Positions 53,274 through 62,536 of a stretch of 64,000 bases of DNA are shown in pieces. Below the pieces are notes generated by a model. That model was not told the origin of the DNA and did not search any database. It was given only the letters and a program-made list of their open reading frames with translations. Made by a program: the position numbers and the translations under genes. The DNA comes from Solimicrobium sp040544425 (GTDB lineage Bacteria; Pseudomonadota; Gammaproteobacteria; Burkholderiales; Burkholderiaceae_D): positions 1 through 64,000 of the forward strand of contig JBEONO010000005.1 in NCBI GenBank assembly GCA_040544425.1. The letters are read 5' to 3'. Position 1 is the stretch's first letter. Every line of letters begins with the position of its first letter.

Positions 53274-54656
53274 TTACACCAGTTGTTCGATGCAGTCTTC
53301 AAATACGGCCAGGAAGCGTGCAATGTCGGCCGCCCCGGTTTGCGGGCAGACCAGCATCATATTGTGAAACGGTGTAATCAGGATGCCGCGATTGAGCAAA
53401 AATAAATGCACAATTTTTTCCAGGTCGCTGTCGAGAATCTGGTCTGCCTCCGTGCCATTGACCGGTGACTTGCTGCAAAACTGGAATTCGGTGCGGGCAC
53501 CGACCTGCGTCACGCACCAGGGCAACTGGTGTTTGGTGATCAGTTGCCGCAACCCACCTGCCAGCTGCTCGGCAAGTGAGAGCATGGTTTGATACGCCGC
53601 ATCGGTCATGACCTCGGCCAGATTGGCACGCATGGCGGCCATGGTCAGCATATTGGCTGTCAAGGTGGTGCCAACCCCGGAGTGTCCCGGCACCGCCTGC
53701 CGTTTGGCCTGTTCAACCCGCATTGCCAATTCTCTGGTAAAGCCATACACCGCGCAGGGTACGCCGCCGCCAACCGGTTTGCCCAACACCAGCGCATCGG
53801 GCTGAAGTTGATGCAATCCGCTGTAACCGGCCGGGCCGGAACTGATGGTGTGGGTTTCATCCAGCACCAGCATCGTGCCGTGGCGCCGGATAATTTTTTG
53901 TGCCGCTTCCCAATAGCCGGGTTGCGGCAACACCATGCCGATATTGGTCATGACCGGTTCGGCCAGCACGCAGGCCACATCGTCATTGGCCAAGGCCGCT
54001 TCCAGCGCAGCCAGATCATTGAATTCAATCACCACCGTATTGGCGGTCAGATCGGTGACCTGTCCCAATAAACTGTCGCGCTGTTTCGGCTGACCGTCGA
54101 TCAGATCGACAAACACATCATCCACCGTGCCGTGGTAGCAACCGTTGAAAATCAAAATTTTGGAACGGCCGGTCGCAGCACGCAGCCAGCGCAGTACAAA
54201 GCGATTCGCATCCGACGCACTCAGGGCAAACTGCCAGACCGGCAGGGCAAAGCGCCGTGCCAGTTCTTCGGCAACCCACACCGCATCTTCGGAAGCCATC
54301 ATGGAGGTATAACCTCGCTCCGCCTGCGTGGCCAGTGCCCGCGCGACCGGAGCCGGTGCGTGGCCGAACATGGCGCCGGTGTCACCCAGACAGAAATCGG
54401 TATAGCGATGACCATCGGCGTCAATCACGCTTGCCCCGCTGGCCTCGGCCACCGTCAATGAAAACGGTGTTGACCAGTCAGTCATCCAGTGCAGCGGAAC
54501 GCCGAACAGCAGGTGCTGTGCAGCACGGGCAGCCAGTGCTGCAGAGCGCGGATTATTGTTCTGAAATCTGCTGCGTTCCTGAGCATTTAATTGCAGTGCA
54601 CGCTGCCAGTCGATACCGGCACGCAGATGTTGTTTTGCTTCAATTGATTGATCCAT
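53274..54656 (-). CDS. class III aminotransferase
   Basis: The 460-residue protein is a PLP enzyme of the class III/GSAM type: FCLGDTGAMFGHAPAPV, NGCYHGTVDDVFV, LVLDETHTISSGPAGYSG (Asp for PLP nitrogen) and VLGKPVGGGVPCAVYGF (PLP Lys in GKPVGGG). It probably transfers an amino group from a diamine or omega-amino acid. Together with the PuuA-like ligase next to it, it fits putrescine or related amine catabolism. Confidence 0.9.
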   Translation of the reverse strand: MDQSIEAKQHLRAGIDWQRALQLNAQERSRFQNNNPRSAALAARAAQHLLFGVPLHWMTDWSTPFSLTVAEASGASVIDADGHRYTDFCLGDTGAMFGHAPAPVARALATQAERGYTSMMASEDAVWVAEELARRFALPVWQFALSASDANRFVLRWLRAATGRSKILIFNGCYHGTVDDVFVDLIDGQPKQRDSLLGQVTDLTANTVVIEFNDLAALEAALANDDVACVLAEPVMTNIGMVLPQPGYWEAAQKIIRRHGTMLVLDETHTISSGPAGYSGLHQLQPDALVLGKPVGGGVPCAVYGFTRELAMRVEQAKRQAVPGHSGVGTTLTANMLTMAAMRANLAEVMTDAAYQTMLSLAEQLAGGLRQLITKHQLPWCVTQVGARTEFQFCSKSPVNGTEADQILDSDLEKIVHLFLLNRGILITPFHNMMLVCPQTGAADIARFLAVFEDCIEQLV

Positions 54657-54664
54657 GATTCCAC

Positions 54665-56002
54665 CTATACCAATAACATTAAATGTTCACGTTCCCACGA
54701 ACTGATGACCCGGCTGTAGGTTGCAAATTCCAGTTCCTTGACCTCGCAAAACGCTTCGACAAACAGTTTGCCCAACAGTTCACTCAAGGGCTGGCAGGCA
54801 CGCAGGCGCATGATTGCGTCTTCCAGATTGCGCGGCAATTCATCATCGACATGCTCGGCGCTGCCCGCGGTCGGCTCGGTGGGGATCAATCCCCCGACCA
54901 TACCCAGATAGCCGCAAGCCAGAGTCGCCGCCATTGCCAGATAGGGATTGACGTCAACGCCGGGAACACGGTTTTCAATGCGGCGGTTCGCGGCATCTGA
55001 ATTTGGAATCCGCAGCCCGCAGGTGCGATTGTCGTAACCCCAGCGCACATTGGTGGGCGCCGACATAAATCGGGATAAGCGGCGATAGGAATTCACGTAG
55101 GGTGCAAATACCAGCATCGCCTGGGGCACGTATTTTTCCAGACCGGCCAGGTAGTTAAAGAAAAACGGGCTGGCCGTTCCGTCCGGATTGGAAAAAATAT
55201 TATCACCCGTATTCAGGTCCACCACGCTTTGATGGATATGCATCGCGCTGCCCGGTTCCTGCTCCATCGGTTTGGCCATAAAGGTGGCAAATATCCCGTG
55301 GCGCAATGCTGTTTCGCGCACCGCGCGTTTGAACAGGAATACCCGGTCTGCCAGCTCAAGCGGATCACCGTGAGTAAAGTTGATTTCCATCTGCCCGGCC
55401 CCGGCTTCATGAATCAGGGTTTCAACACCCAGTTGATGGGCATTGCAGAACGAAGACAGCTCAAGAAAAAACGGATCGAAATCATTCACCGCATCGATCG
55501 AATATGATTGCCGACCGGATTCCGACTTGCCGGTTCGACCCAACGGCGGGGTCAGCGGCTCATGCGGATTGCTGTTGCGCGCCACCAGATAAAATTCCAT
55601 TTCCGGTGCCACTACCGGTTTCCATCCACGCGCGCGATACAGCTCCAGCACGTGACGCAACACCGCGCGCGGTGACAATTCCACTGCGCTGCCATCAAAA
55701 TTCTGACAATCATGTATCACCAGCGCCACCGATTCCTGGGCCCAGGGCACGATGCGCAGGGTCGCCGGGTCCGGCACGCAAATCATGTCGGGATCTGTCG
55801 GGCCGACATACGGATTGTTATTCGGCTGCTCGCCATTGACAGTATTTAACAGCACGCTTTTGGGCAGACGCATCTCCCCGGCCTGCAAAAACAAATCGCG
55901 CGGCAGAATTTTGCCGCGGGCGATGCCGGTCATGTCGGAGATGACACATTCGACTTCATGGATATTGTTGGCTTTTAAAAACTCGGACATCGGGGCTGAC
56001 AT
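54665..56002 (-). CDS. glutamine-synthetase-family ligase (gamma-glutamylpolyamine synthetase type)
   Basis: The 445-residue protein is of the GS III-type short form without a regulatory Tyr adenylylation site that I can see: APEMEFYLVARN, AGAGQMEINFTHGDP, FMAKPMEQEPGSAMHIHQS and NPYLAMAATLACGYLGM. The wide similarity to PuuA/SpuI points to gamma-glutamylation of putrescine, spermidine or another amine. It is the first gene of its operon, with repeated 12-mers upstream. Confidence 0.88.
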   Translation of the reverse strand: MSAPMSEFLKANNIHEVECVISDMTGIARGKILPRDLFLQAGEMRLPKSVLLNTVNGEQPNNNPYVGPTDPDMICVPDPATLRIVPWAQESVALVIHDCQNFDGSAVELSPRAVLRHVLELYRARGWKPVVAPEMEFYLVARNSNPHEPLTPPLGRTGKSESGRQSYSIDAVNDFDPFFLELSSFCNAHQLGVETLIHEAGAGQMEINFTHGDPLELADRVFLFKRAVRETALRHGIFATFMAKPMEQEPGSAMHIHQSVVDLNTGDNIFSNPDGTASPFFFNYLAGLEKYVPQAMLVFAPYVNSYRRLSRFMSAPTNVRWGYDNRTCGLRIPNSDAANRRIENRVPGVDVNPYLAMAATLACGYLGMVGGLIPTEPTAGSAEHVDDELPRNLEDAIMRLRACQPLSELLGKLFVEAFCEVKELEFATYSRVISSWEREHLMLLV

Positions 56003-56096
56003 GTGAAATTCTCGCTTGGTGAATTGGTGGAGATTCGGGTAGATACTCGGGTAGAGATTCGCGGGTTGAACTGCCGGGCGGCTTTAATTAAGCGAT

Positions 56097-56172
56097 ATTT
56101 GATCACATTTATTGAATAAATTAAAGATGCCTAGGGTAATTTTCCCTATTAATGGCTTTTATTTGATCACAT
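56097..56172. promoter_or_regulatory. duplicated ATTTGATCACAT sites and TAGGG palindrome
   Basis: ATTTGATCACAT occurs twice (56097-56108 and 56161-56172), 64 bp apart start to start. Between lies TAGGG-N7-CCCTA (56132-56148). TGATCA-centred sites are typical half sites for GntR/FCD regulators, so the regulator encoded at 52620-53267 may bind here. The region also separates the divergent gene at 56376. Nothing else is visible in 56003-56375. Confidence 0.55.
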
Positions 56173-56375
56173 ATTATCAACAAATCATTACTTTTACACT
56201 GTCTCACTTGCGGGGTGATCTTGAACAACCTGGCTCGGGTAAACCCTGATTGCGACGGATACCGGCACGAAATAAATTACGCAGCCCTCGATGGGTGCTG
56301 ACACCGTCCGCTGCGCTTTTACCCCACATCGGGCATGGACGATTTTTTAATTCAACCTTGGTGAGAATCACAATC

Positions 56376-57329
56376 ATGCAGATATCTAACGCGCAAACTC
56401 CCCTGTTCAGGTCCTGGTTTGCAGGTCAGGGCAACAGAACCGAACCGGGAGTCCTTGCCCCTGGCTCAAATTTTTTAGTGCAGTTATCAAGAACCCCACA
56501 AGGCGAATATATTGGCAGACACTCCGTCAAATATTTCGGCGGGGTCTTGATCGGCGTCGGTGCCATGCTGAATCCGGTCAGCGGTCTGGGCCTTGGATTG
56601 ATCTCTGCCGGCTCGGCAATATGGGTACCCAGCACCTGCCTGTCCAGCGCCGCACTCCGCGATAAAAACTTTCAGTTGCTCGCCAAACATTTAGCTGCTT
56701 CCGCGCTGTCTGGTGCGTGCGGCGCCGGATTTGGTGCCATAACTGTCCCACTTGGGCTATTGAATTTTGGCAGGACTCTGGGTGATGTAATGTTTGCCTG
56801 GACCGTGAGCGGAATGGTTATCGGCGCTGGCTTGTTTTTACCAGCCGAAGCAGATGATCTGAACAGAAATGTTGAAGTGCCACGCACAGAGGCTGCGCCC
56901 GTCCACGAGGGACAAAATGAAACCATACGAAGAACCCTGCGCGAACGGTTCGTATCGGCTGAACAAATCACGATCAATCAACGCAATGAAGATGGCGGGT
57001 CGACTGAGATCGTCTTCAATATGGAAGACCGTCAAGATAAACTGATGTGTCACCCGGTCGCCACTTCCGAAAAAGAATGGATCGCGGTGCAAAGGAATAC
57101 TGGTGCCAGGGACTATGATTTGTTTGAAGCATCGTCGTTTTATAACGAGCACAAAGCATTACGATACGCCGCACACCCCTACACCAAGGCGCGCATGGAA
57201 GACCTTCATATCATTGCAGGCCAGGAACTGTTGGATTTGCTTGACGCGGCGTCCCACACGCAATCTGATCAACACGGGATAAGCATTGCGCCCATTCCGG
57301 AATTACAGCCGGTCCAGGAAACAGCTTAG
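56376..57329 (+). CDS. hypothetical protein with Gly/Ala-rich hydrophobic middle
   Basis: The ATG at 56376 begins a 317-residue protein. Residues about 45-75 and 100-150 are Gly/Ala-rich and hydrophobic (GGVLIGVGAMLNPVSGLGLG, LSGACGAGFGAITVPLGLLN), as in channel-like or secreted membrane-inserting proteins. The C-terminal 150 residues are hydrophilic with many charged residues and an end rich in Pro/Gln. I know no family. The design recalls secreted effectors, but no chaperone or secretion genes are near. Confidence 0.65.
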   Translation: MQISNAQTPLFRSWFAGQGNRTEPGVLAPGSNFLVQLSRTPQGEYIGRHSVKYFGGVLIGVGAMLNPVSGLGLGLISAGSAIWVPSTCLSSAALRDKNFQLLAKHLAASALSGACGAGFGAITVPLGLLNFGRTLGDVMFAWTVSGMVIGAGLFLPAEADDLNRNVEVPRTEAAPVHEGQNETIRRTLRERFVSAEQITINQRNEDGGSTEIVFNMEDRQDKLMCHPVATSEKEWIAVQRNTGARDYDLFEASSFYNEHKALRYAAHPYTKARMEDLHIIAGQELLDLLDAASHTQSDQHGISIAPIPELQPVQETA

Positions 57330-57382
57330 CTGGGCAGCCATTGTCCCGATCTCGCGTGCCGTGGCCGGACCAATATTCAGAA

Positions 57383-58699
57383 TTAAAGCAGGAACATCGC
57401 CACGGCAGCGACACCCATCACGGCAGTCGCTATACAACCCAGCGCAATGATCGCCCGGTGCGCGGTAAATTTACCCATCACCGATTTTTTTGACGCGAGC
57501 ATGATAATGAGCACCATCAGCGGCACTGCGACGACGCCGTTAATCACCGCGCTCCAGAACAGCGCTTTCATCGGACTGATTGGCGAATATTGAATCACCA
57601 GACCGGCCAGTACGCTTGCGGCGATAACACCATAAAAACCTTTGGCTTCGGTCACCGTGTTTTCCAGGCCAAATTTCCAGTTCATGGCTTCGGCGAAGGC
57701 ATACGCGGCCGATCCGGCCAGCACCGGTACCCCGATCATGCCGACCCCGAGAATACCGAGAGCGAAAATAATGAAGGCGAACTCACCGGCCAGTGGCTTG
57801 AGCGCGCTGGCCGCCTCGGCTGCCGTATTAATGTCGGTCACCCCTGCCACGTGCAAGGTGACGGCGGTGGCCAGAATAATGAAATAGGCAGTCAGGTCCG
57901 AGTAAAACATGCCGCTCCAGGTATCCCAACCGATGCGGCGCAATTCTTTGTCACCTTCGCGCGCATCCTCACAGAGCGGTCGCGCGCCGGGCACCGCTTT
58001 CATGTCCTCGACTTCTTCGGAAGCCTGCCAGAAAAACAGATAAGGGCTGATCGTGGTCCCAAATATGGCAACCACCATGGCGGCAGTTTTCGAATCGAAC
58101 GACAGGCCACTCGGCCAGATCGTGCGCAATGCCACCTGTCCCCAGGGCACATGCACGGCAAACAGCACCAGTGCGTAAGCCAGCAGCGAGAGCGTCAACC
58201 ATTTGAGGAAAAAAACGTAACGGCTGTACGGTACAAACAGCTGCAACAACAGCGTGCCGATCACAAACACGGCGGTCATCAGATGGCGATTGATCCCGCT
58301 CACCAATTCTGCGACTTCTCCCATGGCGGCAACATCGGCAGCGATGTTCAGCGTATTGGCAATCAAGAGCAGGAACACGACACCGAACAACACTGCCGGT
58401 GGAAACGCAGCCTTGATATTTGCCGCCAGACCTTTGCCGGTCACCCTGCCGATCAGCGCACACATGGATTGAATCGCCGACATCAAGGGATAGGCCAGCG
58501 GCATGGTCCACAGCATGTTCAGACCGAATTGCGCACCGGCCTGAGAATAGGTCGCGATACCACTTGGATCGTCGTCGGCCACGCCGGTAATCAGGCCGGG
58601 ACCGAGTTTTGCCAGGGGATGGTTTTTTACACGAGTCCAAAAAGCACTCAGGGAACTTACAGCTTGAGTATCAGCGACGTTGTCCTGCGGTGCCTGCAT
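57383..58699 (-). CDS. Nramp-related divalent cation transporter
   Basis: The 438-residue protein has eleven membrane segments and the Nramp-type helix 1 site, but it reads GVADDDPSGIATYSQAG with DPSG instead of DPGN, and helix 6 reads TISPYLFFWQASEE without the Met of canonical Nramp (MPHN). Loss of this Met is seen in Nramp relatives that move Mg or Al rather than Mn or Fe. It is likely a divalent or trivalent metal carrier with changed selectivity. Confidence 0.88.
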   Translation of the reverse strand: MQAPQDNVADTQAVSSLSAFWTRVKNHPLAKLGPGLITGVADDDPSGIATYSQAGAQFGLNMLWTMPLAYPLMSAIQSMCALIGRVTGKGLAANIKAAFPPAVLFGVVFLLLIANTLNIAADVAAMGEVAELVSGINRHLMTAVFVIGTLLLQLFVPYSRYVFFLKWLTLSLLAYALVLFAVHVPWGQVALRTIWPSGLSFDSKTAAMVVAIFGTTISPYLFFWQASEEVEDMKAVPGARPLCEDAREGDKELRRIGWDTWSGMFYSDLTAYFIILATAVTLHVAGVTDINTAAEAASALKPLAGEFAFIIFALGILGVGMIGVPVLAGSAAYAFAEAMNWKFGLENTVTEAKGFYGVIAASVLAGLVIQYSPISPMKALFWSAVINGVVAVPLMVLIIMLASKKSVMGKFTAHRAIIALGCIATAVMGVAAVAMFLL

Positions 58700-58865
58700 G
58701 GATTTGCCTGTGGTTGGAACGACAATCGGACAAAAGAATTGGCTATCTTAGTCGATTCCCTGATCAGGCAGTGCTTATACATCTGCCGGAAGTCAAAGTT
58801 TCACATAAAATAGTTCACACGCCAGGCGGCGCGGGGAATGCTTATCCAGCCTTTCAAAGACTTGA

Positions 58866-59987
58866 TCACTGGCGAGAAATGTGTGCCACGTCACTCACAA
58901 TTTTTCTGAATAATTGATGCGATGGCAAACCATTTTCAATCCCCGCTTGGTTATACCGACCGGCCGTAATCGCAACCACCAGATCCAACGCCGGCACGAT
59001 AAAAATGCGCTGTCCGCCATTTCCCATCGCAGCAATCCATGCCCATTCCCGGCCATCGACGGAACTGGTGCCGGTGCGCCATAAATAACCATAACCCCAT
59101 CCGCTTTCAATTTCCGCATCAAGGTGTTTAGTGATGCTGTCCTGAATATACTCAGCGGGAACAATTTTCCGCCCGTTCCAGCTGCCGCGATTCAAAATCA
59201 ATTGGCCAATTTTGGCCAGATCGCGCGGCGTCAGGCGCAGTCCGGCATGCGCCATTTTTTGATGGCTGATCAGCGAGGTTTGCCATTCCCAGTTGTCAAT
59301 TCCCAGCGGCGCAAACAAGACCTGGCTGGCATATTGATCGAGGGGCATGCCGGTCGCGGTCTCGAGCACCGCGCCCAACAACACGACGCCGCCGCTGTTG
59401 TAGACATAGTGCCGACCGGGCGCCTCGGCTACTGGCCGTTCAAGCACATAGCGCACCATGTCGGTGGAAAACTCCATGACTGTTTCATTGCTGAAAATCG
59501 ATACCGACCCATCTTCATCCCACTTTAAACCGGAGGACATGGTGAGCAGATGGCGCAGCGTAATTTTGCGCTTGGCCTGGTCCCGGGTTTGATCCGAGAT
59601 ATTTTTTAACAGATCTACCACCGGCGTATCGAGTGATTTGATCTTGCCCTGCTCAAGCGCGATGCCGATCAACAGACCAATCACACTCTTGCTGACCGAC
59701 CGCGTATCGTTCAGCGTATCGGCATTGAAATCAACTTCATGCGCAAAAATCGCGCCGATTTTTTTGTCGTCCGATTTGAAATAGCGCTCCGCCAGCATCT
59801 TGCCATGCTGCTGAACATAAACCCCGTGCAGCAAGGTCGTCTCTGGTTGCGAGTCGTTGATGGTGGCAATGATCGCCGCGCCCACTGGCAGGTCGGCTGG
59901 CGTAACGCTCTGTGCGCTGCTGGCAGGCGAGGTGCAGGCAGCGCAGGCGCTGATCAAGAAAACGAAACAGCGTGGAAGCAGCGTCAT
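58866..59987 (-). CDS. beta-lactamase-fold serine hydrolase
   Basis: The 373-residue protein has a signal peptide or lipobox-like start (FLISACAACTS), the nucleophile SVSK (Ser97, Lys100), HLLTMSSGLKWDED, and a YNSG (HYVYNSGGVVLLG) for the second motif. It is of the class C/esterase type acting outside the inner membrane. Substrate is unknown, and it need not be a true beta-lactamase. The gene ends next to the GNAT gene on the same strand. Confidence 0.88.
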   Translation of the reverse strand: MTLLPRCFVFLISACAACTSPASSAQSVTPADLPVGAAIIATINDSQPETTLLHGVYVQQHGKMLAERYFKSDDKKIGAIFAHEVDFNADTLNDTRSVSKSVIGLLIGIALEQGKIKSLDTPVVDLLKNISDQTRDQAKRKITLRHLLTMSSGLKWDEDGSVSIFSNETVMEFSTDMVRYVLERPVAEAPGRHYVYNSGGVVLLGAVLETATGMPLDQYASQVLFAPLGIDNWEWQTSLISHQKMAHAGLRLTPRDLAKIGQLILNRGSWNGRKIVPAEYIQDSITKHLDAEIESGWGYGYLWRTGTSSVDGREWAWIAAMGNGGQRIFIVPALDLVVAITAGRYNQAGIENGLPSHQLFRKIVSDVAHISRQ

Positions 59988-59990
59988 CGA

Positions 59991-60548
59991 CTACTCTGTC
60001 TGCTGGTTTAATGATGCCTGCTGTAAATCGCATTCCAGAAATACCCAGGATTCGTGCAGGGGCACCGGCACTTCGACATCCGCATACGGCTCGCAGGCCT
60101 TAAATCCAAGGCTGGCATACAGACGCCGTGCTGAATACATGAATGGGGCGGTATCGAGCAGTGCTGTCTGGTAGCCAAATTCGCTGGCATCGGCCAGGAC
60201 CTTGCGCAGACATGAGCGCCCCAGGCTGCGCCCCCGGTAGGCCGGACGAATATACAGGCGTTTGATTTCAGCCACGCCATCGCGCATGTGGCGCAGCCCT
60301 ACCATCCCGGCAATCTCATTGTTCATTTCGACCAGATAAAAAATACCGCGTGGCGGCTGCTCTCCGCAAATTTTGCCCATCATCTTTTCGACATAGTCCG
60401 GAATAGACATACCTACCAGATTTTCAACTGTGTTACCCAGCGAATTGGCGATGCCATTCGACACCCAGGTGATGTATTCAATATTAATTTTTTTGATGTC
60501 ATCGTGATCCGATACCGGATCAGCGACTTTAAATTTCAGCGAGTTCAT
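59991..60548 (-). CDS. GNAT-family N-acetyltransferase
   Basis: The 185-residue protein has the GNAT core: GMVGLRHMRDGVAEIKRLYI, then RPAYRGRSLGRSCL (acetyl-CoA loop) and a C-terminal MYSARRLYASLGFKAC. The first 60 residues are a helical part of unknown role. It acetylates a small amine or protein. It lies 3 bp upstream of the serine hydrolase gene and is probably in one transcript with it. Confidence 0.88.
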   Translation of the reverse strand: MNSLKFKVADPVSDHDDIKKINIEYITWVSNGIANSLGNTVENLVGMSIPDYVEKMMGKICGEQPPRGIFYLVEMNNEIAGMVGLRHMRDGVAEIKRLYIRPAYRGRSLGRSCLRKVLADASEFGYQTALLDTAPFMYSARRLYASLGFKACEPYADVEVPVPLHESWVFLECDLQQASLNQQTE

Positions 60549-60831
60549 TGTTTGTCCACATTAACGGTCAATCGCTTCAGGAATACTGCGGGGATTCTTT
60601 TCCTGATCAAAGAATGCCCAACGCCACAAATTGACGGAAGCGCCCGGCCCTCTGCTTGCAACGGATCCAAAGCATAAACCTGCCTGTCAATTTTAGATAT
60701 GCCCTATTTTAGGTATTTTAAGAACGATCAAACAACACATGGATGTCAATAACTGGTCAGTTTTGTAAAACTGCTCACGGTTTCGCAGCAAATTGCGACG
60801 ATAAAACCACAGCAATCGTGATGGTCTGCCA

Positions 60832-61548
60832 TCACGCCGAAAATCTGACCTGATTTCTGCCGCTGCGCTTGGCCTCGTACAAGGCCGCGTCGGCCCGTGC
60901 ATAGGCACTGGCAAAATCAGTGCCGACCGGATTCCAGCTCACGCCAATACTCAAGGTGATCCTTCGGTCGATCGGCTTGGGCTGCTCCTGCGCGGCCACC
61001 GATTCACAAATCCTTTGTGCGATCCGCACCGATGTATCCAATGCATCGACCCGGTCGATGATTGAAAATTCCTCGCCACCGACGCGACCGATCGTGCTTT
61101 CTTTGCGGATCACTGCGGCGATATGCTGCGCCACTGACTTGATGACCTCGTCACCGGCAGGATGTCCGAAGTCGTCATTGACCTGTTTGAAATGGTCGAT
61201 ATCCAGCACATACAGCGCGCAGTCGTGCAGAGCCAGACTGCTGGAAGCAAAATCGATGAAGGCGCCGCGATTGAGCACACCGGTCAGCGCATCGTGGGTG
61301 GCGCGATATTCGAGCTGTTTGGCCAGATCGTTCAGGCGCCGGTTGAGCTGGTTCATTTCCAGCTCTTCGCGGTCGCTGCGGCGAATCAGCCGACGGCTCT
61401 CGTGCAGCAGTTGTTCGTAATGGGCGATCAGATCATCGAGTGCGCGCCGACAGGAATCAATGTCGGGGGCGCTGGCGCGCATCGATTTCGCCAGTGCCAA
61501 GGCTTTTATTTCACGGTCAAAAAGATCCGGTTCAATCATTGTCATCAA
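60832..61548 (-). CDS. siaD: diguanylate cyclase SiaD
   Basis: The 238-residue protein has an N-terminal helical stalk (about residues 1-75) and a GGDEF domain with GRVGGEEF, and THDALTGVLNRGAF before it. Stalk type and gene context match SiaD, which makes c-di-GMP when the unphosphorylated SiaC binds the stalk. The start overlaps the siaC stop by 4 bp. A hairpin (CGTGATGG-TCTG-CCATCACG, 60817-60836) overlaps its stop codon and may aid termination. Confidence 0.92.
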   Translation of the reverse strand: MMTMIEPDLFDREIKALALAKSMRASAPDIDSCRRALDDLIAHYEQLLHESRRLIRRSDREELEMNQLNRRLNDLAKQLEYRATHDALTGVLNRGAFIDFASSSLALHDCALYVLDIDHFKQVNDDFGHPAGDEVIKSVAQHIAAVIRKESTIGRVGGEEFSIIDRVDALDTSVRIAQRICESVAAQEQPKPIDRRITLSIGVSWNPVGTDFASAYARADAALYEAKRSGRNQVRFSA

Positions 61549-61952
61549 ATATTACCGAGTGGGCAGTCGCGAAATTCCAAGGCAGTGAAATCGGCGCGCA
61601 ACTCTTCGCCAAACTCCAGGATGGAGTCATCATCTTCGTGATAAAACCAGTTGAGCTGGACATGATTGCCAGCCAGAGCGGCCTGATTGAGCTGATTGAA
61701 AAAACTGAACAACATCTTGGTACTCGAGCTGTTGAAATAGGCCAGCGAAATATTCACCGTAATTCTCGTGCCGCTGCATTTTTCCAGGTAGTGACGCGTG
61801 CTGTCGGCAATCGGAGAGAAAAATGCCGCGGCGTTTTCCGGGTAGGACTCCCCTTTCATCGACAGCGTATGCGTATCGAACCTGAAATCAACCTCCGGTG
61901 AATTTGGAGTGGCTTTGATATGTAGATTTTCCATGTCGTTTCTGAACTCCAA
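61545..61952 (-). CDS. siaC: SiaC phosphoprotein (DUF1987)
   Basis: The 135-residue protein matches SiaC: IKATPNSPEVDFRFDTHTLS, GESYPENAAAFFSPI and ISLAYFNSSSTKMLFSFFNQ, in which Thr72 is at the place of the known phosphosite. It is kinase-inactivated by SiaB and dephosphorylated by SiaA, and then turns on SiaD. Middle gene of a four-gene operon. Confidence 0.93.
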   Translation of the reverse strand: MEFRNDMENLHIKATPNSPEVDFRFDTHTLSMKGESYPENAAAFFSPIADSTRHYLEKCSGTRITVNISLAYFNSSSTKMLFSFFNQLNQAALAGNHVQLNWFYHEDDDSILEFGEELRADFTALEFRDCPLGNI

Positions 61953-61957
61953 TTTAG

Positions 61958-62530
61958 TCAGATTATTGCTTTAATACAGAAGATGGTTGTGTCCGGGCTG
62001 GCTGCGTCGGATACAAATTCGAAGTCGAGCGGCTCACTGGCGTCACGCGCCAGGGTCAGGAAACCGAGACCGGCGCCTTTGCTTGTTTCTGGCGCTTCGT
62101 CGCGCAGCGCCTTCTTGTAAGCGTCCTTGATTTGCTCGACGCTCATCGAGCGCAGGGGCTCCAGAGAATCTCTGATAGCCTTGACGTTCGCCGTGGCAAC
62201 CGGATTGGCACTGAGCAAAAAGAAGGCGTCATCTTTGGTTCCGATGCAAAATGAACCGCGGCGCATCTGTTTTTCGGTCTGGCCTTCCGGCACCAGCGAG
62301 TCCGACGAGTAATGCATGATGTTTTGCGACAGTTCGATAAACGAAGAAAAGATTTTTCTGCGGGTCGGCCCGGCTGCACCAACATTTTCGAGTCTGGCCC
62401 GGATCACTTCTGAAATCGCTGTCACGACCGGTTGGGAAAAATATCCCACATAGAAAAAAACGATATGTTTTTTTCTGGCCGTTTCCAGGAACTGGTTAAT
62501 TTCTTCATATAGCACGATTTTCTCCTTCAT
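61958..62530 (-). CDS. siaB: SiaB-family protein kinase
   Basis: The 190-residue protein shows the DUF6272/SiaB form: FFYVGYFSQPVVTAISEVIR, SFIELSQNIMHYSSDSL (N-box-like ELxQNxxxH), and KGAGLGFLTLARDASEPL. It phosphorylates SiaC. It starts 6 bp after the siaA stop and ends 5 bp before siaC. Confidence 0.92.
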   Translation of the reverse strand: MKEKIVLYEEINQFLETARKKHIVFFYVGYFSQPVVTAISEVIRARLENVGAAGPTRRKIFSSFIELSQNIMHYSSDSLVPEGQTEKQMRRGSFCIGTKDDAFFLLSANPVATANVKAIRDSLEPLRSMSVEQIKDAYKKALRDEAPETSKGAGLGFLTLARDASEPLDFEFVSDAASPDTTIFCIKAII

Positions 62531-62536
62531 TATTTG

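Noticed and set aside
57590..58813. 407-codon plus-strand frame antisense to the Nramp-related gene
   Set aside because: It is rich in His/Gln/Arg with no domain and mirrors a clear transporter gene on the other strand.
58866..59987. Antibiotic-resistance beta-lactamase call
   Set aside because: The fold and SxxK are shared with esterases and peptidases; nothing here shows beta-lactam specificity.
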